Below are positions 30,563 through 39,489 of a stretch of 64,000 nt of DNA, one piece after another. Origin of the DNA: Synechococcus sp. WH 8020 (lineage in GTDB: Bacteria > Cyanobacteriota > Cyanobacteriia > PCC-6307 > Cyanobiaceae); contig NZ_CP011941.1 of assembly GCF_001040845.1 (NCBI RefSeq), positions 2,050,790 through 2,114,789 on the forward strand. Reading direction: 5' to 3'. Made by a program: the position numbers and the translations under genes. Position 1 is the first letter of the stretch; each line of letters starts with the position of its first letter. Under the pieces are notes generated by a model. It was not told the DNA's origin. It saw only the letters and a list, made by a program, of their open reading frames with translations, and searched no databases.

Positions 30563-31554
30563 GCCGGGTCGCGGACTCCCTCTATTGGATCAACCGTTTT
30601 GTGGAGCGCGCCGAAAACATCTCTCGCTTTCTTGAAGTAAGCGAAGCAATGTCTTTAGACAATCCCAGCAGCAATGCTGAACCCTGGTTGCCATTAATCG
30701 ATGCAAGCGGTGATCGCCAGCTTTTCGATCAAAGCTATCCACTTCGATCGCCACAGGATGTAAGGGGTTTTCTGCTCCTTGACCGCAACAACCCAAACAG
30801 CATTGTGAGCTGCATCTCGAATGCCCGTGAGAACGCCCGTCAGATCCGCGATGTGATCTCTACAGAGATGTGGGAACACATCAATGAGCTTTTTTGGAGT
30901 CTTCAGGATGGAGAAGTCCTTTGGAGAGAACCAGACCTAGAGCAACTGCGCACGATTCGTCGTGGTTGCCAACTTTTTTATGGCATCACTGACGTCACAC
31001 TCAGCCGCGATCATGCCTGGTTGTTTAGCCGCCTAGGTCGGCTCATCGAAAGGGCTGATAAAACCTCGAGAATTCTTGATGTGAAGTACTTTCTGTTGCT
31101 GCCTGACCCGAGCGCAGTAGGTGGCGTGCTGGATGAGCTGCAATGGATTGCTCTTCTCCGTTCCGCTGGTGCTTATCAGATGTATCGGCAGAGCGTCCAA
31201 CAAGCCATCAGTCCCACTTCGGTGGCCCATTTTCTTCTGCTTGATCCGATTTTTCCCAGATCCGTACGGTTTTGCGTACAGGAGATCAACGACACCCTTG
31301 AGTGCATTCAACACAACTCTATTCCAGGATCACCTGACGAGCTCGAATGCCTACGCGGTCAACTTGTAGCCAAGTGGAGTTACGTTCGCATCGAACCACT
31401 CATCAACCGCGGATTGCATGAAGCGATTGATCAACTGCAGAACGATCTCAATCAACTGCATGGGCTGATTCATAACAACTATTTCACCACCCCAGCTCTC
31501 ACACCTCAGGACCTCTCAACCATTTCGAAAGATCCCTCATGCTCATTGAGCTAA
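30556..31554 (+). CDS. Alpha-E domain protein (DUF403)
   Basis: A 332-residue, mostly helical protein of the alpha-E family. The signature is at the N-terminus (MLSRVADSLYWINRFVERAE), with SNARENARQIRDVISTEMWE (about 94-113) and LGRLIERADKTSRILDVKYF (about 159-178) also conserved. It has no known catalytic motif. It is always seen beside circularly permuted ATP-grasp and transglutaminase-like genes, as here. The start is GTG 30556, inside the ATP-grasp gene; its end overlaps the transglutaminase gene by 16 bases. Confidence 0.9.
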   Translation: MLSRVADSLYWINRFVERAENISRFLEVSEAMSLDNPSSNAEPWLPLIDASGDRQLFDQSYPLRSPQDVRGFLLLDRNNPNSIVSCISNARENARQIRDVISTEMWEHINELFWSLQDGEVLWREPDLEQLRTIRRGCQLFYGITDVTLSRDHAWLFSRLGRLIERADKTSRILDVKYFLLLPDPSAVGGVLDELQWIALLRSAGAYQMYRQSVQQAISPTSVAHFLLLDPIFPRSVRFCVQEINDTLECIQHNSIPGSPDELECLRGQLVAKWSYVRIEPLINRGLHEAIDQLQNDLNQLHGLIHNNYFTTPALTPQDLSTISKDPSCSLS

Positions 31555-32438
31555 CTCACAACCTCACGTATCGATACGACGCACCGATCAGCCTTGGCGA
31601 TCACCGACTGTGCCTCCAACCAAGAGGTCATGGTCATCAGCGGCTACTCGAGCACAGGCTGATCGTCTCTCCAGAACCAAGCCATCACCACGCGCTCGTA
31701 GCAGCAAGTGGAGACGAGATTCGACGGGTTCGCTTTCAAGGCACGACAAGTCATTTATGCATTGAAGCTCACAGCAAAGTGGAAACTCAAATGGCAATGC
31801 CCCTTGAAGAATGCTTCAACCCACTCAATCCTCCGCTCCCCTATCCTCGCGGACATCTCAATCGTGACCTGCACGGAGCCCTAGAGGGCTGGCTGCCTAA
31901 CGGTCAGCACGATCCGTCAGCCGTCGCCCTAGCCCAAGACGCATTAATGGGAGGGAACCAGCAAACCTTGCCGTTTTTGATCCAACTGATGGAAACCATT
32001 CAAGACAGGGTGAAATACACCGAGCGACATTTAGGTCCAGCCTGGCCAGCCGGCCGAACCTTGAGAGAAAGAGTGGGCTCTTGCCGAGATTTAGCAATGT
32101 TGATGGTGGAATGTTGTCGTAGCGTTGGGCTACCAGCACGATTCACCAGCGGATATCAACTCATCGATCCTCCTCCTGCTGACTATGACCTACATGCTTG
32201 GGCCGAAATTTATCTTCCAGGAGCCGGTTGGCGTGGTTTTGACCCAAGCTCTGGAAGTGAAATCAACGAGCGCTATATCGTCCTGGCCAGCTCATCAAAA
32301 CCAGAACTAACTGCAGCTGTTTCTGGAAACTTCACTGGCCCACCAAATACAAGCAGCACACTCAACTGGACGATCAAGGCACAAATCGCAGACATGAAGC
32401 ACGATGACACTGCGATGAAGACAGCTCAAGCAGCCTGA
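31539..32438 (+). CDS. Transglutaminase-like family protein
   Basis: A 299-residue papain-fold protein with the bacterial transglutaminase-like N-terminal beta domain (THNLTYRYDAPISLGDHRLCL) and a catalytic domain. The triad is intact: Cys in GSCRDLAMLMVE, His in LHAWAEIYLPGAGW and Asp in GFDPSSG. Members act as proteases or amide-forming enzymes. Overlap with the alpha-E gene and conserved neighbourhood suggest it processes or transfers the product of the ATP-grasp enzyme (inference). It overlaps the convergent cupin-like gene by 13 bases. Confidence 0.9.
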   Translation: MLIELTHNLTYRYDAPISLGDHRLCLQPRGHGHQRLLEHRLIVSPEPSHHHALVAASGDEIRRVRFQGTTSHLCIEAHSKVETQMAMPLEECFNPLNPPLPYPRGHLNRDLHGALEGWLPNGQHDPSAVALAQDALMGGNQQTLPFLIQLMETIQDRVKYTERHLGPAWPAGRTLRERVGSCRDLAMLMVECCRSVGLPARFTSGYQLIDPPPADYDLHAWAEIYLPGAGWRGFDPSSGSEINERYIVLASSSKPELTAAVSGNFTGPPNTSSTLNWTIKAQIADMKHDDTAMKTAQAA

Positions 32439-32917
32439 AGGACAGGTTCAAGACCATGCAAAAGAGGAGGTGCTGCAGCTTGTGACGTTGCTTGATAAAG
32501 CCTTGGAATCTTCAGGCTGTTGTAAACACGGAACTCTCTGTCTACACAAACATTGGAATTTCGCTTGGCCTGATTAAGAACAACAGAGCCATCAGGATCC
32601 GATAAAGAGCGATGAAATGTTCCTCTTGGAATATTGAGAATGTCACCCCCACTGTCCAAACGAACGATATGAAAAGGTTGCTCCCAAGCCAAGTTCACCA
32701 AATAAAAAGTTCTTCCACCACTTGCGGCGAGAAGATTATCGTCCTGATGAGGATGCAGATAAAACTGCCATGCCCCACTGTCTTCAGCATCCGGCGGACT
32801 CACCGCTGGCCCACGGTGAACAACTAAATCGCGAGCATTCGAATCAGGAATCGTGACATCAAAAAAACGAACAGATGGGGTATCTCGAAAACGCGTATAC
32901 GGAATAAGCTCGAACAT
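32426..32917 (-). CDS. Cupin-like hypothetical protein
   Basis: A 163-residue protein that I do not recognise by name. The centre reads like a single cupin barrel: WQFYLHPHQDDNLLAASG (about residues 50-67) and ILNIPRGTFHRSLSDPDGSV (about 93-112) supply His and Glu/Asp-type positions of a cupin, though the metal ligands are not canonical. There is no signal peptide. It is transcribed toward the transglutaminase gene and overlaps it at the 3' end; no functional link is evident. Confidence 0.6.
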   Translation of the reverse strand: MFELIPYTRFRDTPSVRFFDVTIPDSNARDLVVHRGPAVSPPDAEDSGAWQFYLHPHQDDNLLAASGGRTFYLVNLAWEQPFHIVRLDSGGDILNIPRGTFHRSLSDPDGSVVLNQAKRNSNVCVDREFRVYNSLKIPRLYQATSQAAAPPLLHGLEPVLQAA

Positions 32918-32981
32918 CTCAACAAAGATTCAGAAACCAGATTTAACGCCGATATCTCATTCAATCCGTAGCAAAGGCCAC

Positions 32982-34034
32982 TCATCCACCCAAATAAGCC
33001 ATCTCAGCATGATGATTGCCAACCTGCATTAATCCACGATCTTCACTAAAACGATCAGAACGGCCCGTCCACAGCTGAGTCATCACCTCTGCAAGCTCAG
33101 AATCGGAGACATCCATACGTAGCCATCGGCGCAAATCAATGCCTTCACTTGCGAATAGACAGGTAAATGCTTGCCCATCAGCAGTGATCCTAAGACGATT
33201 ACAATCAGAACAGAATGGCTCCGTAATTGATGCAATTGTGGCAATAGACCCTTCACCATCTTGATAAAGCCATTGGCTACTTGTTCCCCCAGGCTGTCGA
33301 CCAATAGGTTGAAGCGGCCAATGGCTGTGAAGGATCTGAATCATCTCAGTGGCTGGCATCACCTGATCAAGACACCAACCATTCCGATTCCCAACATCCA
33401 TGTATTCGATCAAACGCAATTCCATCCGCTGCTGACGAGCCAGACGAGCCAAAGGAATCAATTGATCATCATTGCGACCACGCTGAATCACAGCATTCAG
33501 CTTGAGGGCACCTTGATCAGGCTCGTACCCGGCAGCACGGGCAGCATCAATGCCTGCCAATACACGCTTGAATAATTCAAGCCCAGCCTCCGCTCCACGA
33601 CGAAGACCGGCCATTCTGGCGATACTTTCAGCATCTACAGCATCCAAACTAATGGTGATGCGATCAACTCCCAAAGCACGCAGTTGTTGAGCTTTCGCGT
33701 CATCAAGGAGTGATCCATTCGTCGTAATTGCTAGGTCTTTTAATCGAGACAGGGGATGGCCGGGCGTTGCTCTACCAACCGAAAGCGCCTCGAGGAGCGG
33801 CCAAAGTCGATCGGTTAAAAGAGGCTCACCACCTGTTAGACGCAACGTATGAACCCCTAAAGCACACGCAGAATGAATCAATCGCAGCTGATCTAAAGTT
33901 GACAACAAGCCCTGCGGCTCCACACTATCCGGACAGCAATATGGGCACGCTAAATTACAACGAGCAGTGAGAGATAGCCTCAACACTCCGAGAGGCCGAC
34001 CGAGCAAATCAATCACCGATGATGACTGCATCAT
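32982..34034 (-). CDS. moaA: GTP 3',8-cyclase MoaA
   Basis: Radical SAM enzyme, 350 residues, for the first step of molybdenum cofactor synthesis. The SAM cluster is bound by CNLACPYC (about 27-34; CX3CX2C), LTGGEPLL is near 66-73, the second cluster by cysteines in FCSDCNRLRIT and AFTCLF. The protein ends in Gly-Gly, as MoaA proteins need. It overlaps mobA by four bases. The cofactor serves NarB, encoded about 2.5 kb away. Confidence 0.95.
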   Translation of the reverse strand: MMQSSSVIDLLGRPLGVLRLSLTARCNLACPYCCPDSVEPQGLLSTLDQLRLIHSACALGVHTLRLTGGEPLLTDRLWPLLEALSVGRATPGHPLSRLKDLAITTNGSLLDDAKAQQLRALGVDRITISLDAVDAESIARMAGLRRGAEAGLELFKRVLAGIDAARAAGYEPDQGALKLNAVIQRGRNDDQLIPLARLARQQRMELRLIEYMDVGNRNGWCLDQVMPATEMIQILHSHWPLQPIGRQPGGTSSQWLYQDGEGSIATIASITEPFCSDCNRLRITADGQAFTCLFASEGIDLRRWLRMDVSDSELAEVMTQLWTGRSDRFSEDRGLMQVGNHHAEMAYLGG

Positions 34035-34630
34035 TCATCAAGCACTGTGAGATCAGCAGGGCAATTAGCGTTGCGCAATAGGGCCTCAGGAAGTACGAGC
34101 GTCTGATACGGCACTTGATGAAGCCAATCGAGCATTCTCAACTGATCAGAAGCCAATTGAAGCAACATGGTGGTCCGATAAACACTTTCATTGGGATAGA
34201 TGGCAAACAGGGGTTGAAGTCGGTTCCCGTCATGCGACACCACCGCAACGGAGGGATTCTCCCTCCAGACTCCAATCAGCTGATCAAGAGTCGTGGATTC
34301 CAACCAAGGCATATCGACAGGCATCACCAACAAACCTAGGGCCTTGGTCTTACCAAAGACAGCCGTAAGGGCAGCCAATGGTCCCTTACCAGGAAAAGGA
34401 TCTGACCTGCATGTCACACCATCCAGCGCTGAAGCCAACAGGTCATGGCTTGAATGCGAACTGATCACATGAACAGCCAGACCCTGTTTTCGACTCAATT
34501 CAATGCTACGAGTCAACCAACAGCCACCTTGCGGATGAGGAATCAACGCCTTGTCACGCCCCATGCGTCGACTCGATCCGCCAGAAAGCACGCAAGCCTC
34601 AAGATCCTGCACCAACGACAAATCAGCCAT
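34031..34630 (-). CDS. mobA: Molybdenum cofactor guanylyltransferase MobA
   Basis: Nucleotidyltransferase, 199 residues, adding GMP to molybdopterin to give the bis-MGD cofactor of NarB-type reductases. The N-terminal LSGGSSRRMGRDKALI (about 15-30) is the GTP-binding signature, and VMPVDMPWLE (about 101-110) holds the metal-binding Asp. It is upstream of and translationally coupled to moaA, and divergent from nrtP across 241 bases. Confidence 0.9.
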   Translation of the reverse strand: MADLSLVQDLEACVLSGGSSRRMGRDKALIPHPQGGCWLTRSIELSRKQGLAVHVISSHSSHDLLASALDGVTCRSDPFPGKGPLAALTAVFGKTKALGLLVMPVDMPWLESTTLDQLIGVWRENPSVAVVSHDGNRLQPLFAIYPNESVYRTTMLLQLASDQLRMLDWLHQVPYQTLVLPEALLRNANCPADLTVLDE

Positions 34631-34871
34631 CTAAACCATTATCCGGACACAACACATTTGGTCGAAATGTAGCGAATACATCCATACGAAAGAAAAGCCC
34701 TGAAATCGATCTAGCCAATTATGTAGTTCTGTGTCCATTCGGTATCCGTCGCGACGAGACAGGGATTCGATCGATGATCAAATCAAGAAGCGGTTTGCAT
34801 TTGCGCCGCTGCTTCAATCCTGAGCGCATTTATTAGGAAGCCGGGGTTTACATCCATCCATCAATACCCCC

Positions 34872-36434
34872 ATGCTTGGAGAACTCTGGTCGTTCCAGGG
34901 GAGATACCGAACTCTTCATCTCACCTGGTTCGCATTTTTTCTGACCTTTGTGGTCTGGTTCAACTTGGCTCCACTTGCCACCACTGTTAAGGCAGATTTG
35001 GGCTTGAGTGTTGGTCAGATACGCACAGTGGCCATCTGCAATGTGGCTCTCACAATTCCAGCGCGTGTTCTGATCGGAATGCTCCTCGATAAATTTGGGC
35101 CTCGACTGACCTATTCCAGTCTTCTGGTTTTTTCGGTCATTCCTTGCCTGATGTTTGCCTCTGCACAAGATTTCAATCAATTAGTCGTAGCACGCCTGCT
35201 GCTCTCGATCGTTGGCGCAGGCTTTGTGATTGGTATCCGAATGGTGGCTGAATGGTTCCCTCCCAAAGAGATTGGCCTCGCTGAGGGGATCTATGGCGGC
35301 TGGGGCAATTTTGGATCCGCATTCTCCGCTCTAACTCTGGTCGGACTCGCCGGATGGCTCTCGTTCTCAGGCGGCTTCGAACTTCCCTCAGGTGCAATCA
35401 TTAATTGGCGTGGTGCAATTGCACTAACGGGGATTATCTCTGCTGTTTACGGCTTCATCTATTACTTCAACGTCACCGATACACCTCCAGGCAAGGTTTA
35501 TCAAAGACCGAATCGCACAGCAGGCTTGGAAGTAACTTCCATGCGTGATTTTTGGGGTTTGCTCGGCATGAACGTGCCCTTTGCCGCCATTCTCTGTGTG
35601 CTCTGCTGGCGTCTGCAAAAAGTAGGTTTCCTCAATAGCGGCACCTATCCACTGGCTCTAGGTGCCGTTCTGATCTGGTTCATCTTTCAAACATGGGGAA
35701 TTATTCGTACCAATCGTGAATTGATCTTGGGCACAAAGGTCTACCCCAAAGAAGATCGCTACGAATTCAAACAAGTTGCCATTCTTGAACTCACATACAT
35801 CGTGAATTTCGGATCTGAATTGGCTGTCGTTTCAATGTTGCCAACGTTCTTCGAAACCACGTTTGATCTTCCAAAGGCAACCGCTGGCATCCTCGCCTCC
35901 TGCTTCGCCTTTGTGAATCTTGTGGCTCGCCCAGCTGGTGGACTGATTTCCGACAAGCTAGGGAGCCGAAAGAACACAATGGGCTTCTTAACAGCGGGTT
36001 TAGGAATTGGTTATCTCGTCATGAGCATGATCAAACCTGGCACTTTCAGTGGAACGACAGGGATCATCATTGCTGTCTTGATCACGATGCTTGCCTCCTT
36101 CTTCGTCCAGTCTGGAGAAGGAGCAACGTTCGCTCTCGTTCCTTTGGTGAAGCGACGCGTTACAGGTCAAGTCGCTGGCTTGGTCGGAGCTTATGGCAAT
36201 GTTGGAGCCGTGACTTATCTCACTATTTTTAGCCTGCTTCCCATGTGGATGGGTGGAGGAAAGGATCCTTCACCAGAAATCATTGCAGCCTCCAATAGTG
36301 CTTTCTTCCAAGTTTTAGGAATCGCTGGTCTAATTGTTGCCTTCTTCTGCTTCTTTTTCCTCAAAGAACCGCAAGGATCCTTCGCTGAATTACATGAAGG
36401 TGAAACAGCGAGTCCTCAATTCGCGAAGAACTGA
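34872..36434 (+). CDS. nrtP: Nitrate/nitrite permease of the major facilitator family (NrtP type)
   Basis: Twelve-helix MFS transporter, 520 residues, of the nitrate/nitrite porter family. FNLAPLATTVKADLGLS lies in helix 1, RVLIGMLLDKFGPR is the loop 2-3 motif, and GGWGNFGSA (about residues 141-149) and GAYGNVGAV (about 439-447) are the nitrate-signature segments in helices 5 and 11. The long cytoplasmic loop between helices 6 and 7 fits NrtP. It is followed by a hairpin and then narB. Marine cyanobacteria use NrtP in place of the ABC-type NrtABCD. Confidence 0.95.
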   Translation: MLGELWSFQGRYRTLHLTWFAFFLTFVVWFNLAPLATTVKADLGLSVGQIRTVAICNVALTIPARVLIGMLLDKFGPRLTYSSLLVFSVIPCLMFASAQDFNQLVVARLLLSIVGAGFVIGIRMVAEWFPPKEIGLAEGIYGGWGNFGSAFSALTLVGLAGWLSFSGGFELPSGAIINWRGAIALTGIISAVYGFIYYFNVTDTPPGKVYQRPNRTAGLEVTSMRDFWGLLGMNVPFAAILCVLCWRLQKVGFLNSGTYPLALGAVLIWFIFQTWGIIRTNRELILGTKVYPKEDRYEFKQVAILELTYIVNFGSELAVVSMLPTFFETTFDLPKATAGILASCFAFVNLVARPAGGLISDKLGSRKNTMGFLTAGLGIGYLVMSMIKPGTFSGTTGIIIAVLITMLASFFVQSGEGATFALVPLVKRRVTGQVAGLVGAYGNVGAVTYLTIFSLLPMWMGGGKDPSPEIIAASNSAFFQVLGIAGLIVAFFCFFFLKEPQGSFAELHEGETASPQFAKN

Positions 36435-36463
36435 TTCCAACAACCTTCTCATAACCACATCCC

Positions 36464-36486
36464 ACCCGGTGCCTTTGGCACCGGGT
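36464..36486 (+). terminator. Hairpin between nrtP and narB
   Basis: ACCCGGTGCC (36464-36473) pairs perfectly with GGCACCGGGT (36477-36486) around a three-base loop, followed by ATTTCTGTT. It starts 30 bases after the nrtP stop and ends 26 bases before narB. The T tract is weak, so attenuation or 3'-end protection of the nrtP message is as likely as full termination. Confidence 0.65.
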
Positions 36487-36512
36487 ATTTCTGTTACGCC
36501 CATATCAAAACC

Positions 36513-38741
36513 ATGGCAGAGCCAACCACAACCATTCGCAGTCAATGTCCATATTGTGGAGTGGGGTGTGGTCTGGACTTACGACCACCAGCAAAGAAAG
36601 GGGAAGCCGTCCGTAGAGATGCAGATGGAACTCCTATGTGGACAGCTAGAGGAGATCGACTCCATCCATCAAGTCTTGGCCAAGTTTGCATCAAAGGGGC
36701 CACAGTTGGCGAAACCCTCTCAAGGGGCCGACTTGATCAACCCCTTGGCCGAACCAGTCTTGATGACGAGTTCCAACCCATCAGCTGGGATGAGGCTCTT
36801 GAGCGCATCTCAAGCCAAATCAAAACAAGCCTGAAATCCAAGGGACCAGACTCCATCGCCATGTATGGCTCCGGACAATTCCATACCGAAGATTATTACT
36901 TAGCTCAAAAATTACTCAAAGGAGCGCTTGGAACTAACAATTTCGACGCTAATTCAAGACTCTGCATGAGTTCTGCTGTTGCCGGCTACACCCGCAGTTT
37001 GGGCTCAGATGGTCCTCCTTGCAGCTACGAAGACCTAGACCATTGCACGGTGGCATTTCTGATCGGAACCAACACCGCCGAGTGCCATCCAGTGCTCTTT
37101 CAACGATTACTGAAACGAAAAAAAAGACATCCTGGCGCTCTCACCATCGTGGTGGTAGATCCGCGCCAAACCGATACTGCAAAGGCAGCTGACATCCATC
37201 TAGCGGTAGCTCCTGGAAGTGACCTTGCCCTCCTTCATGGCATCGCCCACCTGGTGATGCGTGAAAACGGACAGGATCCTGCATTTATCGACGATTGCAC
37301 AGACAACTACGACTCCTTTTTTGATGTCGTTGCCCGCTGGACGCCTAGACGGGTGGCCTTGTTTTGTGGCATTCCAGAAAAACGCCTGCGAGAAGTAGCC
37401 CAGCTCTTTCATCGCCGCGAAAAAGTCTTGAGCCTCTGGTCGATGGGCGTGAATCAACGGCGCGAAGGAACCGCGGTAGTGGGTGGAATCATTAACTTGC
37501 ACTTATTGACGGGTCAAATTGGCAAAGAAGGATCCGGACCCTTTTCACTCACAGGACAACCCAACGCCATGGGAGGCAGAGAAGCAGGCGGCCTCTCCCA
37601 TCTTCTGCCTGGATATCGCCAAGTCACGAACCCAGAGCATCGCGCTGAAGTCGAGAAAACGTGGGGATTTACCAAAGGGAAAATTGCGTCCAAGCCTGGC
37701 CTTACGGCCTGGCAACAGGTGGAGGCGATGGAACGAGGAAAGCTTGATTTGTGGTGGGTGGCTGCAACCAATCCTCTGGTGAGCATGCCAGATCTAGAGC
37801 GCGTTAAAGCAGCGATGAAGCGCTGCCCCTTGGTCGTTGTTAGCGAAGCCTATGCAGACTCAGAAACATCGCATTACGCCCATTTGCTGTTACCAGCTGC
37901 TCAATGGAGCGAAAAAACAGGAACCATGACCAACTCAGAACGTAGGGTTACTTACTGCCCTGGATTCAGGAATCTCCATCGAGAAAGTCGTCCTGATTGG
38001 GAGGTGTTTGCTGAGATCGGACGGCGCCTTGGTTTCAAAGAACAATTCACATACAACTCTGCAGCCGAGGTATACGCAGAATTCACAGCATTAACACAAA
38101 AACGATTATGCGATGTCTCAGGCTTAAGTCATGAAGTGCTTGCCAAAGAAGGACCACAACAATGGCCATTTCCTCAAGACAGTTCACCATCTCAAGAGTC
38201 AAAACGGCTGTACACCAATCACAAGTTTTTAACCGCAAATGGACGAGCACGGTTCTGTAGCGACCAACCGCTTGGTCTTGCAGAGCCACCCTGTGACACC
38301 TACCCACTAGTTCTCACGATTGGCCGCTATCTCGGACAGTGGCACACGATGACTCGGACAGGGAAGGTAGAGCGCTTAAAAACGATGCACCCAGAACCCC
38401 TCTTAGAAATTAACCCTAAAGATGCGGATCAATTTGCAGTGAAGCATGGAGAGCTAGCCGCGGTTAGCTCCCGAAGGGGCCAACTCACCGCTCGCGTGAA
38501 AGTCACAGACAAAATCCGACGGAGCACAGTCTTTCTTCCGATGCATTGGGGATTCACGCAAGCTCAAGCCTGTGAAGTGAATGCACTGATGCATGAACAG
38601 GCTTGCCCCATATCAAAACAACCGGAGTTAAAAGCAAGTGCAGTCATCGTCGCTCCAGCAGTTTCCGTCATCAAACCAATCGAACAGGAAGCTGGTCGCT
38701 TGGAAGCACTTCGACAATTGATCAACCCAGTATTTCGCTAA
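36513..38741 (+). CDS. narB: Ferredoxin-nitrate reductase NarB
   Basis: Cytoplasmic assimilatory nitrate reductase, 742 residues, reducing nitrate to nitrite with ferredoxin. The [4Fe-4S] cluster is bound by Cys12, Cys15, Cys19 (CPYCGVGC) and Cys59 (GQVCIKGA). ANSRLCMSSAVAGYTRSLG holds the Cys that usually ligates molybdenum. The C-terminal molybdopterin-binding domain includes LTIGRYLGQWHTMTRTG. The last 20 bases overlap the end of narM on the other strand. Confidence 0.96.
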   Translation: MAEPTTTIRSQCPYCGVGCGLDLRPPAKKGEAVRRDADGTPMWTARGDRLHPSSLGQVCIKGATVGETLSRGRLDQPLGRTSLDDEFQPISWDEALERISSQIKTSLKSKGPDSIAMYGSGQFHTEDYYLAQKLLKGALGTNNFDANSRLCMSSAVAGYTRSLGSDGPPCSYEDLDHCTVAFLIGTNTAECHPVLFQRLLKRKKRHPGALTIVVVDPRQTDTAKAADIHLAVAPGSDLALLHGIAHLVMRENGQDPAFIDDCTDNYDSFFDVVARWTPRRVALFCGIPEKRLREVAQLFHRREKVLSLWSMGVNQRREGTAVVGGIINLHLLTGQIGKEGSGPFSLTGQPNAMGGREAGGLSHLLPGYRQVTNPEHRAEVEKTWGFTKGKIASKPGLTAWQQVEAMERGKLDLWWVAATNPLVSMPDLERVKAAMKRCPLVVVSEAYADSETSHYAHLLLPAAQWSEKTGTMTNSERRVTYCPGFRNLHRESRPDWEVFAEIGRRLGFKEQFTYNSAAEVYAEFTALTQKRLCDVSGLSHEVLAKEGPQQWPFPQDSSPSQESKRLYTNHKFLTANGRARFCSDQPLGLAEPPCDTYPLVLTIGRYLGQWHTMTRTGKVERLKTMHPEPLLEINPKDADQFAVKHGELAAVSSRRGQLTARVKVTDKIRRSTVFLPMHWGFTQAQACEVNALMHEQACPISKQPELKASAVIVAPAVSVIKPIEQEAGRLEALRQLINPVFR

Positions 38742-39177
38742 AAGCAGCATCCAAGTTGTGATGATCATGGCCAGGACGAGCCAATTTACATAGGGCAAAA
38801 CGCTCCAATTCAAATAAATCAGCCCATTGGTTCGTGCCGATGGAAGCAGATCTCTCCCAAGCTGCTTGCTGAACAGCCTTTGGAATCACAGCCAAAGTCT
38901 GCCAAGGCTCCTCCACAGCTATGGGTAGATCTTTCACCATCCCATCGGCAGTCTCAAGGGTGAGCTTCCGCAAGTGCTCCCGCATACCAGACAAAGCTGA
39001 AGGTTGATCAGGCCAATCCACCAAATTTTGGCGCTGCTCCCGAGTGAACTCCATCCAGTGACTCAACTTCAGTTTGACACCAATGAGGTCTAGCTTTCGC
39101 CTGACACAAAGAGGAATACAACGCCAATTCCCAACAAAATCCTTCTCAAACCCAAAGCAATGACTGGCTTGATTCAT
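38722..39177 (-). CDS. narM: Nitrate reductase associated protein NarM
   Basis: A 151-residue member of the cyanobacterial nitrate-reductase-associated family. In Synechococcus elongatus the homologue NarM is required for nitrate reductase activity. Typical stretches are FGFEKDFVGNWRCIPLCVRRKLD (in part FEKDFVGNWRCIP), LKLSHWMEFTREQRQ and the C-terminal FELERFALCKLARPGHDHHN. It converges on narB with a 20-base overlap, an unusual arrangement for partners. The ATG at 39177 is the only reasonable start. Confidence 0.9.
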   Translation of the reverse strand: MNQASHCFGFEKDFVGNWRCIPLCVRRKLDLIGVKLKLSHWMEFTREQRQNLVDWPDQPSALSGMREHLRKLTLETADGMVKDLPIAVEEPWQTLAVIPKAVQQAAWERSASIGTNQWADLFELERFALCKLARPGHDHHNLDAAFSEILG

Positions 39178-39288
39178 GCATTTAACGACGTAAATTGTTC
39201 AAACTGAACCATTTGTAGACATCGCCCCCGAAATGGTTTCATTCGCAACCTCGAGCTTCAACGTTCAAAGAGAAGATTTTGTGAGCTT

Positions 39289-39462
39289 ATGGCCTCTTGG
39301 ATGCGTTTAGCCATTTCACTTGGACTTCTTCTTGGCTCTCTTCACGGCTGGTATACCAGCGAAGCCAATGCGCATGCAGGCACCCCCTACGGCGTCAAGA
39401 ATGTGAATTATCCTGGAGCTTTTGCTTCATTTGGTAGCGATTCACTCAACACGTTTCCATAG
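39289..39462 (+). CDS. Small secreted or membrane-anchored hypothetical protein (57 residues)
   Basis: A short frame that starts ATGGCCTCTTGG and ends at TAG 39462. The product begins MASWMRLAISLGLLLGSLHG, a basic start plus hydrophobic core like a signal peptide, with a possible cleavage after SEANAHA near residue 30, leaving a mature peptide of under 30 residues (GTPYGVKNVNYPGAFASFGS...). I do not recognise it. It lies between narM and another small membrane protein gene; promoter and ribosome-binding signals are weak (GAGAAG 13 bases upstream). Confidence 0.5.
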   Translation: MASWMRLAISLGLLLGSLHGWYTSEANAHAGTPYGVKNVNYPGAFASFGSDSLNTFP

Positions 39463-39489
39463 TGAGAGTCTGAATTCTTCAATTTAGGC

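Noticed and set aside
34742..34755. Possible NtcA box GTATCCGTCGCGAC upstream of nrtP
   Set aside because: It fits GTN10AC, but the right half is GAC and no TAN3T lies 20-24 bases downstream. A relaxed match of this kind is common by chance, so it was not listed as a feature although NtcA control of nrtP is expected.
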